Below are positions 20,244 through 30,201 of a stretch of DNA of 30,564 nucleotides, piece after piece. The first letter of the stretch is position 1, and each line of letters begins with the position of its first letter. Both the position numbers and the translations under genes were made by a program. The notes under the pieces were generated by a model, which saw only the letters and a program-made list of their open reading frames with translations, was not told the DNA's origin and did not search any database. Source of the DNA: DASVXQ01 sp046727955 (GTDB taxonomy: Bacteria > Actinomycetota > CALGFH01); NCBI GenBank assembly GCA_046727955.1, contig JBKPDO010000428.1, forward strand, positions 1-30,564, in the 5' to 3' direction.

Positions 20244-20603
20244 CAGGCTCCCGAGCTCGTTGCTTCGCGCGACCACAGGCGCGTCCCGCCAGAGCCGCTC
20301 GAGGTCGTAGTACTCACGCTCCTCCTCGTGGAAGACGTGGACCACGAAGTCGATGAAATCAAGCAGGATCCAACGGGCCTCGCGCTCGCCCTCGCGCCGG
20401 AGGAGGCGGCTGCCCTCCTCGCGGCAGGCGCGCTCGACCTCGTCAGCGATCGCGCGTACCTGGCGATCGTTCGATCCCGAGCAGATGACGAAATAGTCGC
20501 AGATGACCAGCGGCTCCGAGACGTCCAGAACGACAACGTCGCGAGCCTGCTTGGTTGAGGCCGCCGCGGCAGCGGTTATGGCCAGATCGAGGATGGTGTG
20601 CAG
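20232..20603 (-). CDS. rsfS: ribosomal silencing factor RsfS, 123 aa, apparent CTG start
   Basis: The protein has the RsfS signature throughout: STKQARDVVVLDVSEPLVIC, DYFVICSGSNDRQVRAIADE, EGEREARWILLDFIDFVVHV and FHEEEREYYDLERLW. RsfS binds ribosomal protein uL14 and blocks subunit joining during starvation. In this frame there is no ATG, GTG or TTG between an upstream TGA and the conserved part. AAGGAG (20616-20611) lies 7 nt before a CTG at 20603, which gives (M)HTILDLAITAAAAASTKQ, so CTG is the best start. It lies 163 bp after nadD on the same strand, its usual neighbour. Confidence 0.85.
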   Translation of the reverse strand: MHTILDLAITAAAAASTKQARDVVVLDVSEPLVICDYFVICSGSNDRQVRAIADEVERACREEGSRLLRREGEREARWILLDFIDFVVHVFHEEEREYYDLERLWRDAPVVARSNELGSLVTA

Positions 20604-20766
20604 CGATCAGCTCCTTCGCTACGACGATGGTGCGGTGCAGGTCGCGGGGACTGCATTGGCGACCGACCTGGGTGAGTTTGCCATTTGCACGGTAGCGAGC
20701 CAACTACCAGCGCGCAGCGATGCAACCACCGGCGCGGGGTCGCCGCCCCGCTGAAACCCGGCATCG

Positions 20767-21408
20767 TCACGGGCCGGTCCCGGCGGGCAGCTCCAGCCCG
20801 TCCGGAATGGGCCGGTACAGACCGCGCTTGTCCACATAGCTCGCGACGCCCTCGGGGACCAGGTACTGGATCGGCGCGCCGCGGGCGACCCGCATCCGGA
20901 TCTCAGTAGAAGAGATCGCCAGCATCGGGATCTCCAGCCGGTGCACGCGATCGGTGGCGCTCGGCAGCCACTCGGCCAGCTTCGACAGGTCGTAGCCGGG
21001 CCGGGTCGCGGCGATCAGCTCCGCCAGCTCGAGCACCTCCTCGCCGTCCTTCCAGGTGAGGATATGCAGGACCGCGTCCGCCCCAGTGATGAAGTACAGC
21101 CGCGTGTCCCCCTCCAGCTCGGCTCGCAGCCGGCGCAGTGTGTCGACCGTATAGGTGGGACCGGGATGGTCGATCTCGATGCGGCTGACCGCAAACGCGG
21201 GGTTCGAGGCGGTGGCGATCACCGTCATCAGGTAGCGGTCCTCCGCCGCGGTTACCCCGACGGGCTTCTGCCAGGGCTGGCCGGTGGGGATGAATAGCAC
21301 CTGGTCGAGGCGGAACTGCCAGCGCGCCTCCTCGGCGGCGACCAGGTGCCCATGATGGGTCGGATCGAAGGTGCCGCCCATGATGCCGATCCGCCGCTCG
21401 CTGCTCAT
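20767..21408 (-). CDS. nadD: nicotinate-nucleotide adenylyltransferase, 213 aa
   Basis: Joins nicotinate mononucleotide and ATP to deamido-NAD in NAD synthesis. It has the nucleotidyltransferase motif GIMGGTFDPTHHGHL near the start, TGADAVLHILTWKD in the middle and ISSTEIR near residue 178. Start ATG 21408 was chosen because the family begins directly before GGTFDP; an in-frame extension to 21561 only translates the 24-bp repeats. No Shine-Dalgarno is present; TACACT (21423-21418) 9 nt upstream could be a -10 box, so the mRNA may be leaderless. rsfS follows on the same strand. Confidence 0.93.
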   Translation of the reverse strand: MSSERRIGIMGGTFDPTHHGHLVAAEEARWQFRLDQVLFIPTGQPWQKPVGVTAAEDRYLMTVIATASNPAFAVSRIEIDHPGPTYTVDTLRRLRAELEGDTRLYFITGADAVLHILTWKDGEEVLELAELIAATRPGYDLSKLAEWLPSATDRVHRLEIPMLAISSTEIRMRVARGAPIQYLVPEGVASYVDKRGLYRPIPDGLELPAGTGP

Positions 21409-21458
21409 GAGGAGGGCAGTGTACCGGCAGCGCCAAGGCGGCCGGACGGTCCAGGCCA

Positions 21459-21530
21459 GGGCGACTCCCAGGGGCGACCTCGGGGCGACTCCCAGGGGCG
21501 ACCTCGGGGCGACTCCCAGGGGCGACTCCA
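21459..21530. repeat. three tandem copies of a 24-bp repeat
   Basis: Units at 21459-21482, 21483-21506 and 21507-21530 are built from GGGCGACTCCCAG plus GGGCGACCTCG; the third differs near its end, and another GGGCGAC follows. It lies between the divergent nadD and ABC-ATPase genes, about 50 bp upstream of the nadD start. It is too regular for ordinary promoter DNA; slippage expansion is likely. Confidence 0.8.
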
Positions 21531-21736
21531 GGGCGACGAGAGTGTGGAACAAATCACTCAATCAATTACAAAGCGGTTGTTTTGGCCCGAGCGAAGCCCT
21601 TCGCGTCCATTTCAACTCTGGTCAAGGGTCGTTCTAGCTGGAAGGATGGCCGTGGAGGCGGCTACGCTAGCGTGGCGGCAGTCAGTGGGTTCCGATGTGT
21701 TGTCATGGCCGTTGGGCCGGGTTCGAGGAGGCGACG
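21531..21736 (+). promoter_or_regulatory. regulatory region of the ABC-ATPase gene
   Basis: An A+T-rich patch (21541-21585) contrasts with its surroundings. It is followed by GCGAAG/CTTCGC (21591-21604) and by the perfect palindrome ACGCTAGCGT (21664-21673). The latter overlaps a possible -10 TACGCT (21663-21668). These are reasonable operator candidates for a sugar-responsive repressor; none is proven. Confidence 0.35.
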
Positions 21737-22962
<1,226 letters not shown>

Positions 22963-22963
<1 letters not shown>

Positions 22964-23889
22964 TGACCCGAATCGCCTTTCTGGGCATCGGACGCATGGG
23001 CGCCCCGATGGCGGGGCGCCTGGCGGGTGCCGGCCACGAGCTGATCGTGTGGTCGCGCACTCGCGCGCATGCCGAGGCGCTCGCCGAACGGGCTATGGTC
23101 GCCGACTCGCCGGCCGAGGCGGGCGGCAAGGCCGAGGTCGCGATCACCATGCTGGCGGACGGTGGCGCGCTCGAGGAGGTCGCGCTCGGGCGCGACGGGC
23201 TCGCCGACGGCCTGCCGGCCGGGGGCCTTCTGATGGACATGTCGTCCATTGGTCCGGCGCCGGCGCGCAAGGTTGCCAAGGCGCTGGAGGCCAAGGGGAT
23301 CACATTCGTGGACGCCCCGGTCGTGGGCTCGACCGGCCCGGCGGCCGAGGGGAGGCTGAGGATCCTGGTCGGCGGCGATGCCGAGGCGGTCGAACGCGTC
23401 CGGCCGCTCCTCGCCGTCCTGGGCGATGTGGAGCGTACCTGGCACGTCGGTCCGGTCGGCTGCGGGCAGGCCGCCAAGCTCATGGTCAACCTCGTGCTGG
23501 GCGGCGTGATGGCGGCGGTGGCCGAGGGCTTCACCCTTGGGCGCGTGCTCGGGCTCGAGCCCGAGCTGGCCTTGGAGGTCCTGGAGGGCGCCTCGGTCGC
23601 GGCCGAGACGGTCCGCGGCAAGCGCGACAGGCTGCTGAGCGGCGACTACGAGAATGCCGGCTTCCGCCTCGCGCTCATGCACAAGGACCTGCGCCTGGCC
23701 CTGGACGCGGCCAGAGCGGCCAGGGCGGCCCTGCCCGGCGCGGAGCGGGTCGCCGACCTCTTCGCCGGCGCCAAGGGCCAAGGTCTCGCCGACCAGGACT
23801 ACTCCGCCGTCACCGCCTACCTCTCCAGCATGGCGCCGATGCTGGAGGACTCGGCCGAACGGCTGCGCCGTTCAGCCGAGCAACTATGA
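22963..23889 (+). CDS. NAD(P)-dependent beta-hydroxyacid dehydrogenase (3-hydroxyisobutyrate dehydrogenase family), 308 aa
   Basis: Rossmann start IAFLGIGRMGAPMAGRLAGA with the GxGxMGxxM signature, then MDMSSIGPAPARKV and the substrate-loop block DAPVVGSTGPAAEGRLRILV. The catalytic Lys lies in GCGQAAKLMVNL. The length is usual for the family, which oxidises beta-hydroxyacids such as 3-hydroxyisobutyrate, tartronate semialdehyde (reverse) or 6-phosphogluconate-like acids; the precise substrate is not clear. The overlap with the ABC ATPase gene suggests a shared transcript and a role in using the imported carbohydrate. Convergent with the next gene, separated by only about 20 bp. Confidence 0.88.
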
Positions 23890-23910
23890 CTATTTGATCG
23901 AGACGGTGGC

Positions 23911-25173
23911 TTAGCCGGTGACGGCCGGGATGATCGTCTGGGTGACCAGCCACTGGGCGTCGTCGCGCTGCTGTTGGGCGTCACTGGTGATGACTACGAC
24001 CAGGTCCAGGTCGGGGATGACCTGGACGCGCTGGCCGCCGAGGCCGGCGGCGAAGAAGCTGTAGTGCAAGTCCACGCTCGTCGTCCACCACCCGTAGCCG
24101 TAGCCATACCCATACTCGGGAAGCAGGTGGGGGTGGCTGTGCGGCTGGGTGGAGGCGCGCACGTAGTCGGCCGGGAGCAGCTGGGTGCCGTTCCAGCGAC
24201 CGCCGTTGAGGTACAGGTAGCCGAGCTTGGCCAGGTCGCGGGCGGGCAGCTTCAGCCAGGCGGCGCCGAACTGGTAACCCTGCGGGTCCTTGGGCCAGGC
24301 CACGCTGGCCTGCTCGTAGGCCTTCTCCTGACCTTGAGGCGGCGGCTGGACGATCACCGGCTCCAACGCGTTGTCGCTGTGGATGCCGAGCGGACCGAAC
24401 AGCCCGGCGCGGGCGAATGCCAGGGTGGACTGGCCGGTGCTGTCGGCCACGATCGCCGACAGCAGATGGGAGCTGGCGTTGCTGTAGGCAAAGGTCGTGC
24501 CCGGGCTGGCGGCCAGCCGCCGGCCGAGGATGTGCCCGACCCAGTCGCGGCTTCGGAACAGGCGCTCGGTCAGACCCTCGTCGCCGCCGGTCGACCGGTC
24601 ATCGCCGGCCAGCCCGCCGGTCATGGTCAGCAGCTGGCGGACCGTGACCTGGCCCCACCGCCGGTCGGCGTGCCTGGGCAGGTGGGCGGCCAGCAGCTGC
24701 GCGACGGTCTGGTCCAGGCCCCGCAGGCGCCCCTCGGCCAGCGCGATGCCGACCAGCGCCGAGGTGACGCTCTTGGTCACCGAGTAGCTGTTGTGGCCGT
24801 CAGCGGCGTCGAACCCGTGCCAGTAGCGCTCGTAGACCAGGTAGCCGTGGCGCACGACCAGCAGGCTGCGGACCTGCGGGTGGCGCTCGGGGACCAAGGT
24901 GTCCAGGTCGTCCAGGACCGCCGGGTCCATGCCCTGGGTGGAGGGCGCGGCGGTCCGCCAGCCGGCCGTCGGCCAGTAGTCCCGCTGGCTCCGCCCGGTG
25001 GATGGCTGGCGGCTGGTGGCGGTCGGCTGCCGCCCCTCGGGGCGGCAGGCGGCGACCAGCAGGCAGGCCAGCAGCGCGCCCAGCAGCGGCCAGCACCACC
25101 ACCGATGTCGGACACCGCCGCCGGGCCGGCCGGCCGCGGCCTCCGCGTGATCGTCGTGTGGGCTCGGACCCAC
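23911..25173 (-). CDS. beta-lactamase-family serine hydrolase, lipoprotein, 420 aa
   Basis: An N-terminal signal with lipobox LVAAC (Cys43) predicts export and lipid anchoring. The class C/S12 motifs are present: S131-V-T-K134, Y230-S-N232, and a late GLGGQRVQVIPDLDLVVVI segment in place of KTG. Such proteins are esterases, D-aminopeptidases or carboxypeptidases rather than true beta-lactamases in most cases. The GTG at 25173 has GGGGAG 9 nt upstream; the open frame runs on to 25752, but that extension is Cys/Pro/Arg-rich and antisense to the beta-propeller gene. Divergent from that gene across a 325-bp spacer (25174-25498) in which I see no further gene. Confidence 0.85.
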   Translation of the reverse strand: MGPSPHDDHAEAAAGRPGGGVRHRWWCWPLLGALLACLLVAACRPEGRQPTATSRQPSTGRSQRDYWPTAGWRTAAPSTQGMDPAVLDDLDTLVPERHPQVRSLLVVRHGYLVYERYWHGFDAADGHNSYSVTKSVTSALVGIALAEGRLRGLDQTVAQLLAAHLPRHADRRWGQVTVRQLLTMTGGLAGDDRSTGGDEGLTERLFRSRDWVGHILGRRLAASPGTTFAYSNASSHLLSAIVADSTGQSTLAFARAGLFGPLGIHSDNALEPVIVQPPPQGQEKAYEQASVAWPKDPQGYQFGAAWLKLPARDLAKLGYLYLNGGRWNGTQLLPADYVRASTQPHSHPHLLPEYGYGYGYGWWTTSVDLHYSFFAAGLGGQRVQVIPDLDLVVVITSDAQQQRDDAQWLVTQTIIPAVTG

Positions 25174-25498
25174 TGGCAAGCACTCCCCGATCCTGTGGCC
25201 GCTGAGCAGGACGGCACCCGGCAACCTCTTGGAACCGTCCACCCAGTTCCTCCTAGCTTCGCCGCCTTGACGACATTGTCCCCTGCGGGGACCCGCCGGC
25301 CCAGCCCCACAGGCCAACGCTCCGGCTCCTCGGAGGCAGCGGAGGCAGCCGCTCCAAGAGCCGACGCAGGGTGCCGGCGGCTCGGCCGAGCACCAGCAAC
25401 TCGTCCCAGCCGTTGGAGCCGCTGGCGGTTGGCACCACGGTGGCGTAGCGTTTGCCGCGCAGTGGGACAGCATTCTTGACAGAGCCCAGGGTGCGTCC

Positions 25499-26548
25499 AT
25501 GGCGGGACCGTCGCACAGCGGGCGGCGGGTCGGGCTGGGGATTGTCGCAGCGATCGGCCTGCTGCTCCTGGTTGGCCGCTTGTGGCAACCCGGCCTGAAC
25601 CAGCTGGCTCCGCCCTCGAGTGTGGCACCGCTGCTTGGCGGGGGATCAGCGTCAGCTTGGCCGTTTCCCGGCGGGGTCGAGTTCGACCAGCCGATCAGTG
25701 GCCTCGCCATCACCCCCGCAACCGTGTGGATCGCCCGGGGCGCCGCGATCACCGGGCTGGACCCGCACAGCCTGCAGGTGACCGCAACCCTGCGGGTGGG
25801 TGGAGTTGCCTCCGACGTCCCCGCCAGCGTCGCCGAGCCGATCCGTGGCTTGACCGCCGACGGTCACACGCTCTGGGCGTCCCTGGCCAGCCATCTCGGC
25901 GGCCTGCTGCGCATCGACGCTGATACCGCCCGGATCACCGCGGTCATCCCGGTCGCCAGCGTTGCCCCGGTCGCTGTCGGCACCTCGGACGTGTGGGCGG
26001 TGTGCTGCGGCGGCGAGACCTTTCTGGGCGCTGGGCAGCTGGTCCGGGTGGATGCCGCGACCAACCGGGTGGTGGCGCGGATCGCCCTGCCTGGGCTTGC
26101 CGACGCCGTTGGCGCCGGTCCCAGCGGGGTATGGGTGCGGGCCGCGGCCGGGCCTGTCTGGCGGGTCGACCCGGAGGCCAACCGCGTGGTCGCCACGGTG
26201 ATGGTCCCCCATGGCCTGGGCGGCACTCAGGGAAGCGTGCTCGTCGGCCGTGATGCCGTCTGGGTGAGTGACCCGGCGTCCGCCACCGTCCTGCGAATCG
26301 ACCCGCGTAGCAACCAGGTCGTCGGCCGGGTGGACGTGACCGGGCGGGCGCTGTCCAACGCCGCGGATGGGACCGTGCTGGCGACCAGCGGCGGGCGGCT
26401 GCTGGGCCTTGGTCCCGGGCCTGTCCGCAGCGTCCGCGTCGGCCGCCTCGACGGGGCCTACGCAACGGCGCTCGCCGCCGGGGTCGACACGATCTGGATT
26501 GCCGAGTCGGGCATGCTGCTCCATATCGACCAGCGGAGGTTGCGCTGA
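25499..26548 (+). CDS. membrane-anchored beta-propeller (YVTN-like) protein, 349 aa
   Basis: One N-terminal transmembrane helix (VGLGIVAAIGLLLLVGRLW) is followed by 6-7 blades of about 40-45 residues. Each has a VW(V/I/A) strand and a pattern like LVRVDAATNRVVARIALPG or VLRIDPRSNQVVGRVDVTG. These propellers bind ligands or other proteins outside the cell. A Cys-Cys pair sits at VWAVCCGGE. TTGACA at 25476-25481 lies upstream but no matching -10 is clear. No pathway can be assigned, though it stands next to a secreted hydrolase. Confidence 0.75.
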   Translation: MAGPSHSGRRVGLGIVAAIGLLLLVGRLWQPGLNQLAPPSSVAPLLGGGSASAWPFPGGVEFDQPISGLAITPATVWIARGAAITGLDPHSLQVTATLRVGGVASDVPASVAEPIRGLTADGHTLWASLASHLGGLLRIDADTARITAVIPVASVAPVAVGTSDVWAVCCGGETFLGAGQLVRVDAATNRVVARIALPGLADAVGAGPSGVWVRAAAGPVWRVDPEANRVVATVMVPHGLGGTQGSVLVGRDAVWVSDPASATVLRIDPRSNQVVGRVDVTGRALSNAADGTVLATSGGRLLGLGPGPVRSVRVGRLDGAYATALAAGVDTIWIAESGMLLHIDQRRLR

Positions 26549-26980
26549 TGCTTGCCTAGGTGAATCCGCCGCGATGCGAGATACTTGCTGCCAGGGCGGC
26601 TCCTTCCGCCCCAGAATGGACGACTCACGCGATACGTCGACTGGAGCGGCCGTTGGTTGATGGTGCCAATGGAGTCATTCCGGCCGGATCGGCCCGCATT
26701 TGCGGACGGTCCGGGGGGGGCGCGCGGACTGGCGGTGCCGCGACAGATAAGGAACTTCTTAATGTCTGGGGCGCGGGGCTGATCTAAGGTGCCATCTACT
26801 GGTTTGGGGGCTGTCGCCCTCGTGATGCTGCTCTCCGTGGGCGAGTTTGGGGAGGAGGTCATCAGGGCAAGGTAGGCCGGTACGGATGTGTTGCGGCCTC
26901 CAGGGACTGGTTGCGTCGGTTGATGAGAGGTAGGCGGTCAGGATCGGAAGATCGGGAAGGCCCGGTCAGGAGGGAAGTCC
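26549..26980 (+). promoter_or_regulatory. 432-bp intergenic and promoter region of the sugar-binding protein
   Basis: No convincing gene. GGGCGG (26594-26599) and CCGCCC (26606-26611) around CTCCTT form a terminator-like hairpin after the propeller gene, without a U-run. An A+T-rich island at 26742-26766 contains TAAGGAACTTCTTA, an imperfect palindrome flanked by GACA and TGTC, a plausible regulator site. AGGAGGG (26968-26974) is the ribosome-binding site of the next gene, 6 nt before its ATG. Confidence 0.4.
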
Positions 26981-28255
26981 ATGTACCGTAGGCGACTCTC
27001 ACTCGGATTCATCGCTTTGGTCGCGCTCATCCTCGCCGGTTGCGGCGGACCCAGCGGCGGGGGAGGTGGGGGTGGCGGCAACCAGGGGACCGGGCCCATC
27101 ACCTTCGCGGTGGGCAAGGACACCACGGGCTACACTGCCCACATCCTCCAGTCCTGGAACACTGCGCACCCGGACACCAAGGTCAGTCTGATCGAGCTGC
27201 CTGAGTCGGCCGATCAGCAGCGCTCGCAGTTCGTCACCAACCTCTCGGCGAAGAGCTCCTCGTACGACGTCCTCGGCATCGACGTGGTCTGGACCGCGGA
27301 GTTCGCCAAGTCGGGCTGGCTCAAAGAGCTCGACCAGAGCCAACTGCCGATCGGCCAGCTGCTCAAGCCGGCCGTCGACACCGCCATGTTCGACGGCAAG
27401 CTGTGGGCGGCGCCGTGGTTCACCAACGCTGGGCTGCTCTACTACCGCAAGGACGTCCTGAGCAAGGCCGGCAAGCAGCCGCCGACGACATTCGCCGAGC
27501 TCCAGGCCGACTGCAGCATCGCCAAGCAGAACAACATGGACTGCTACGGGGGCCAGTTCGCCAAGTACGAAGGCCTCACCGTGAACTTCTCCGAGGCTGT
27601 GCAGGCGGCCGGCGGCAGCATCATGAGCAACAGCGGCACCAAGGTCGACCTCGGCGCGCCGGCCGTCCAGGGACTCAGTTTCCTGGCAAACGGGTTCAAG
27701 TCCGGGATGATCCCCAAGGCGGGTATCACCTACATGGAGGAGAACAGCCGGCGCGACTTCATGGCGGGCAAGCTGCTGTTCCTGCGCAATTGGCCGTATG
27801 TGTTCAGCTTGGCGAGCACGCCCGACCCGGCGAACAAGGTGCTCGGCAAGTTCGGCGTCGAGCCGCTTCCCGGCTTCAACGGCCCCGGTTCGAGCTCGCT
27901 GGGTGGTCTCAACTTCGCCATCAGCGCCTACTCCAAGCACCAGAAGACCGCGGCCGACTTCATCAAGTTCATCCTCAACGAGAACGAGCAGAAGACCGCG
28001 TTCCAGAAGAGCACCAACCCGCCGGTGTGGGCCTCCCTTTACGACGACCCGGCGCTGGTCAAGCAGTTCGGCTTCCTGCCCATCCTCAAGCAGGGCCTTC
28101 TCGCGGCGAAGCCGCGGCCGATCACTCCCAACTACCAGGAGGTGACCAACGCCATCCAGGAGGAGGCCTACGCCGCTGAGCAGGGCCAGAAGTCGCCCGA
28201 CCAGGCGATCAGCGACCTCTCCAAGAAGCTGAACGACATCGTCCAGAACGGCTAG
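26981..28255 (+). CDS. extracellular sugar-binding lipoprotein of a CUT1 ABC transporter, 424 aa
   Basis: Signal with lipobox LILAGC (Cys21) followed by a Gly-rich linker with eight consecutive Gly, then a family-1 solute-binding protein: ITFAVGKDTTGYTAHILQSW, YDVLGIDVVWTAEFAKSGWL, LWAAPWFTNAGLLYYRKDVL, FIKFILNENEQKTAFQKSTN. It resembles trehalose/maltose binders (ThuE/LpqY-like) in this pattern. It delivers the sugar to the permeases encoded directly after it. Strong AGGAGGG start signal. The sugar itself cannot be fixed from sequence alone. Confidence 0.9.
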   Translation: MYRRRLSLGFIALVALILAGCGGPSGGGGGGGGNQGTGPITFAVGKDTTGYTAHILQSWNTAHPDTKVSLIELPESADQQRSQFVTNLSAKSSSYDVLGIDVVWTAEFAKSGWLKELDQSQLPIGQLLKPAVDTAMFDGKLWAAPWFTNAGLLYYRKDVLSKAGKQPPTTFAELQADCSIAKQNNMDCYGGQFAKYEGLTVNFSEAVQAAGGSIMSNSGTKVDLGAPAVQGLSFLANGFKSGMIPKAGITYMEENSRRDFMAGKLLFLRNWPYVFSLASTPDPANKVLGKFGVEPLPGFNGPGSSSLGGLNFAISAYSKHQKTAADFIKFILNENEQKTAFQKSTNPPVWASLYDDPALVKQFGFLPILKQGLLAAKPRPITPNYQEVTNAIQEEAYAAEQGQKSPDQAISDLSKKLNDIVQNG

Positions 28256-28293
28256 CGGCTAGCGGCTGGCGGCCTGCGACGGAAGGGGTCACC

Positions 28294-29238
28294 GTGGCGA
28301 CATCAACAACGGTTGACCAGGCGACGGTCCGGCGGCGCGCGCCGGGCCGTCGCCGGGCCGACCCCAGGCGGGCCGAGGCTCGGCTCGCGTTCTACCTGCT
28401 GGTCCCCGCGGGGATCGTCTTGGGCTTGATCATCATCTACCCGGTGATCCGGGCCCTCTGGCTGTCGTTGTACACCGACGCTCGGTTCGGGACATCGCAC
28501 TTCGTCGGCTTCAGGAACTACATCCGCGCCTTCACCGGGGTGAACTCGGGCGTCTTCTGGCAGGCCTTCTGGTTCACCACCCTGCTGACCATCGTCACGA
28601 TGGCCTTCGAGCTCGTGATTGGCTTCAGCATGGCGCTGGTCATGAACAAGGCGTTCCGGGGCCGAGGCCTGGTCCGCGCCGCCGTGCTGGTGCCGTGGGC
28701 GATTCCCACGGCAGTGTCGGCCAAGCTCTGGGCGTGGAACTTCGACCCGCATGGTGTGGTCAACCAGATCTTTGGCACGAGCATCATCTGGACCGGGAGC
28801 CACTGGCCCTCGTTCTGGGCGATCGTCATCGCCGACGTCTGGAAGACGGCGCCGTTCATCGCGCTGCTCGTGCTGGCGGGGCTGCAGATCATCCCGAACG
28901 AGCTCTACGAGGCGGCGAAGGTCGACGGCGCGACGCCGTGGGAAAGCTTCCGGCGGATCACCCTGCCGCTGGTGAAGAGCGCGGTGATCGTCGCGGTGCT
29001 GTTCCGCATGCTGGACGTCCTGCGCATCTTCGACCTGCCGTTCATCCTCACCAACGGAGCCAACCAGACCGAGACGCTGTCGACCCTGTCGTACCGCGAA
29101 TCGATCCAGAACGTCCATCCGCACTACGGATCGGCGCTCTCGACCATCACGTTCGCCTACATCATCGTCGCGGCCTTCGTGGTCACCAGGCTCGCCAGGG
29201 CGGACATCGTCGGGTCGCAGAGCAGGGGGGTGGCTTGA
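28294..29238 (+). CDS. sugar ABC transporter permease (MalF/ThuF type), 314 aa
   Basis: Six predicted membrane helices after a basic N-terminus (VRRRAPGRRRADPRRAEARL). The EAA loop that contacts the ATPase reads YEAAKVDGATPWESFRRITL, followed by PLVKSAVIVAVLF. The GTG start at 28294 has GGAAGGGG upstream, 38 nt after the binding-protein stop, in which CGGCTAGCGGCTAGCGGCTGG is a short direct repeat of GCGGCTA. It forms the membrane channel with the next gene's product. Confidence 0.92.
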   Translation: MATSTTVDQATVRRRAPGRRRADPRRAEARLAFYLLVPAGIVLGLIIIYPVIRALWLSLYTDARFGTSHFVGFRNYIRAFTGVNSGVFWQAFWFTTLLTIVTMAFELVIGFSMALVMNKAFRGRGLVRAAVLVPWAIPTAVSAKLWAWNFDPHGVVNQIFGTSIIWTGSHWPSFWAIVIADVWKTAPFIALLVLAGLQIIPNELYEAAKVDGATPWESFRRITLPLVKSAVIVAVLFRMLDVLRIFDLPFILTNGANQTETLSTLSYRESIQNVHPHYGSALSTITFAYIIVAAFVVTRLARADIVGSQSRGVA

Positions 29239-29239
29239 C

Positions 29240-30127
29240 ATGGCCGTCACCACCGCCCCGGCGCGCGCCGCGGTCTCACTGAAACCCAGACCACGGGTCT
29301 CGGCGTGGATACGGGAGCACGGGCTGCTCTGGGTTGGCATCATCATCATCGCCATCTACTGCCTGGCGCCGTTCTACTGGATGATCGTGTCCAGCCTGAA
29401 GTCGAACCCCCTACTCGACCAGGCGCTGTTCCCAAAGCACTCGACGTTCGCAAACTATAAAGCGATCTTCTCGAGCCAGAACAACTTCCAGTACGCGCTG
29501 CGCAACAGTGTCATCATCGCCGGAACCACGACCATCCTCGCGCTGCTGATCGGCACGTTCGCGTCCTACGCGCTGGCTCGGCTGCACTTCCGTGGCAAGA
29601 CCATCGTTCTCGGCGTGGTGCTGGCCACCGCGATGTTCCCGCTCATCGCGCTGCTGACGCCGCTGTTCCAACTGTTCACCAACCTCCACTGGATCGACAC
29701 CTACCCACCGATGATCATCACCGACATCAGCTTCACGCTGCCGCTCTCGATCTTCGTGCTCACGACCTTCTTCTCGGAGATGCCGTGGGAGCTCGAGATG
29801 GCGGCCAAGGTCGACGGAGCGACCCCTGGGCAAGCCTTCCGCAAGGTGATCGTCCCCTTGGCCGCGCCTGGCGTGTTCACGGCCGCGATCATCGTGTTCA
29901 TCGCCGCGTGGAACGAGTTCCTGATCGCCTACACCATGACGCAGACGCTCAAGGCTGAGCCGGTGACGGTGGCGATCGCGAAGTTCACCGGCTCCACCCA
30001 GTTCGAGCAGCCGTTCGGCTCGATCATGGCGGCCGGCGTGCTGGTCACGGTCCCGCTCGTGATCGTGGTGCTGTTCTTCCAGCGCCGCATCGTCGCCGGG
30101 CTGACGGCGGGCGGAGTGAAGGGATAG
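29240..30127 (+). CDS. sugar ABC transporter permease (MalG/ThuG type), 295 aa
   Basis: Six helices and the second EAA loop (EMAAKVDGATPGQAFRKVIV) with IVFIAAWNEFLIAYTM typical of MalG-like subunits. It starts one base after the stop of the partner permease, so the two are made together. The operon ends with it: a strong intrinsic terminator follows at 30144-30178. The energising ATPase is probably the one at 21737-22963. Confidence 0.92.
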   Translation: MAVTTAPARAAVSLKPRPRVSAWIREHGLLWVGIIIIAIYCLAPFYWMIVSSLKSNPLLDQALFPKHSTFANYKAIFSSQNNFQYALRNSVIIAGTTTILALLIGTFASYALARLHFRGKTIVLGVVLATAMFPLIALLTPLFQLFTNLHWIDTYPPMIITDISFTLPLSIFVLTTFFSEMPWELEMAAKVDGATPGQAFRKVIVPLAAPGVFTAAIIVFIAAWNEFLIAYTMTQTLKAEPVTVAIAKFTGSTQFEQPFGSIMAAGVLVTVPLVIVVLFFQRRIVAGLTAGGVKG

Positions 30128-30143
30128 CCGGAAGGCGAGGAGC

Positions 30144-30178
30144 GCGAGAGGCCGGCCCCTGGGGCCGGCCTCTCGTTT
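30144..30178 (+). terminator. intrinsic terminator after the sugar permease operon
   Basis: CGAGAGGCCGGCC (30144-30156) pairs perfectly with GGCCGGCCTCTCG (30162-30174) around a 5-nt loop, followed by TTTT (30175-30178). obgE converges from the other side, ending at 30202, so it may serve both strands. Confidence 0.9.
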
Positions 30179-30201
30179 TGGGTTGGTCTCGGGCCAGGCC
30201 G

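Noticed and set aside
20102..20536. 144-aa Ser/Arg-rich ORF on the minus strand
   Set aside because: It is an out-of-frame shadow of rsfS and of the tandem repeats.
21459..21530. CRISPR-like array
   Set aside because: Repeats are directly adjacent without unique spacers, and no cas genes are seen; it is a simple tandem repeat.
23974..25479. 501-aa plus-strand ORF opposite the serine hydrolase
   Set aside because: Repetitive Gly/Val/Gln shadow translation; minus strand has catalytic motifs.
23911..25752. 613-aa version of the serine hydrolase
   Set aside because: The extra N-terminal 193 residues are Cys/Pro/Arg-rich, lie antisense to the propeller gene, and would hide the lipoprotein signal that starts at 25173.
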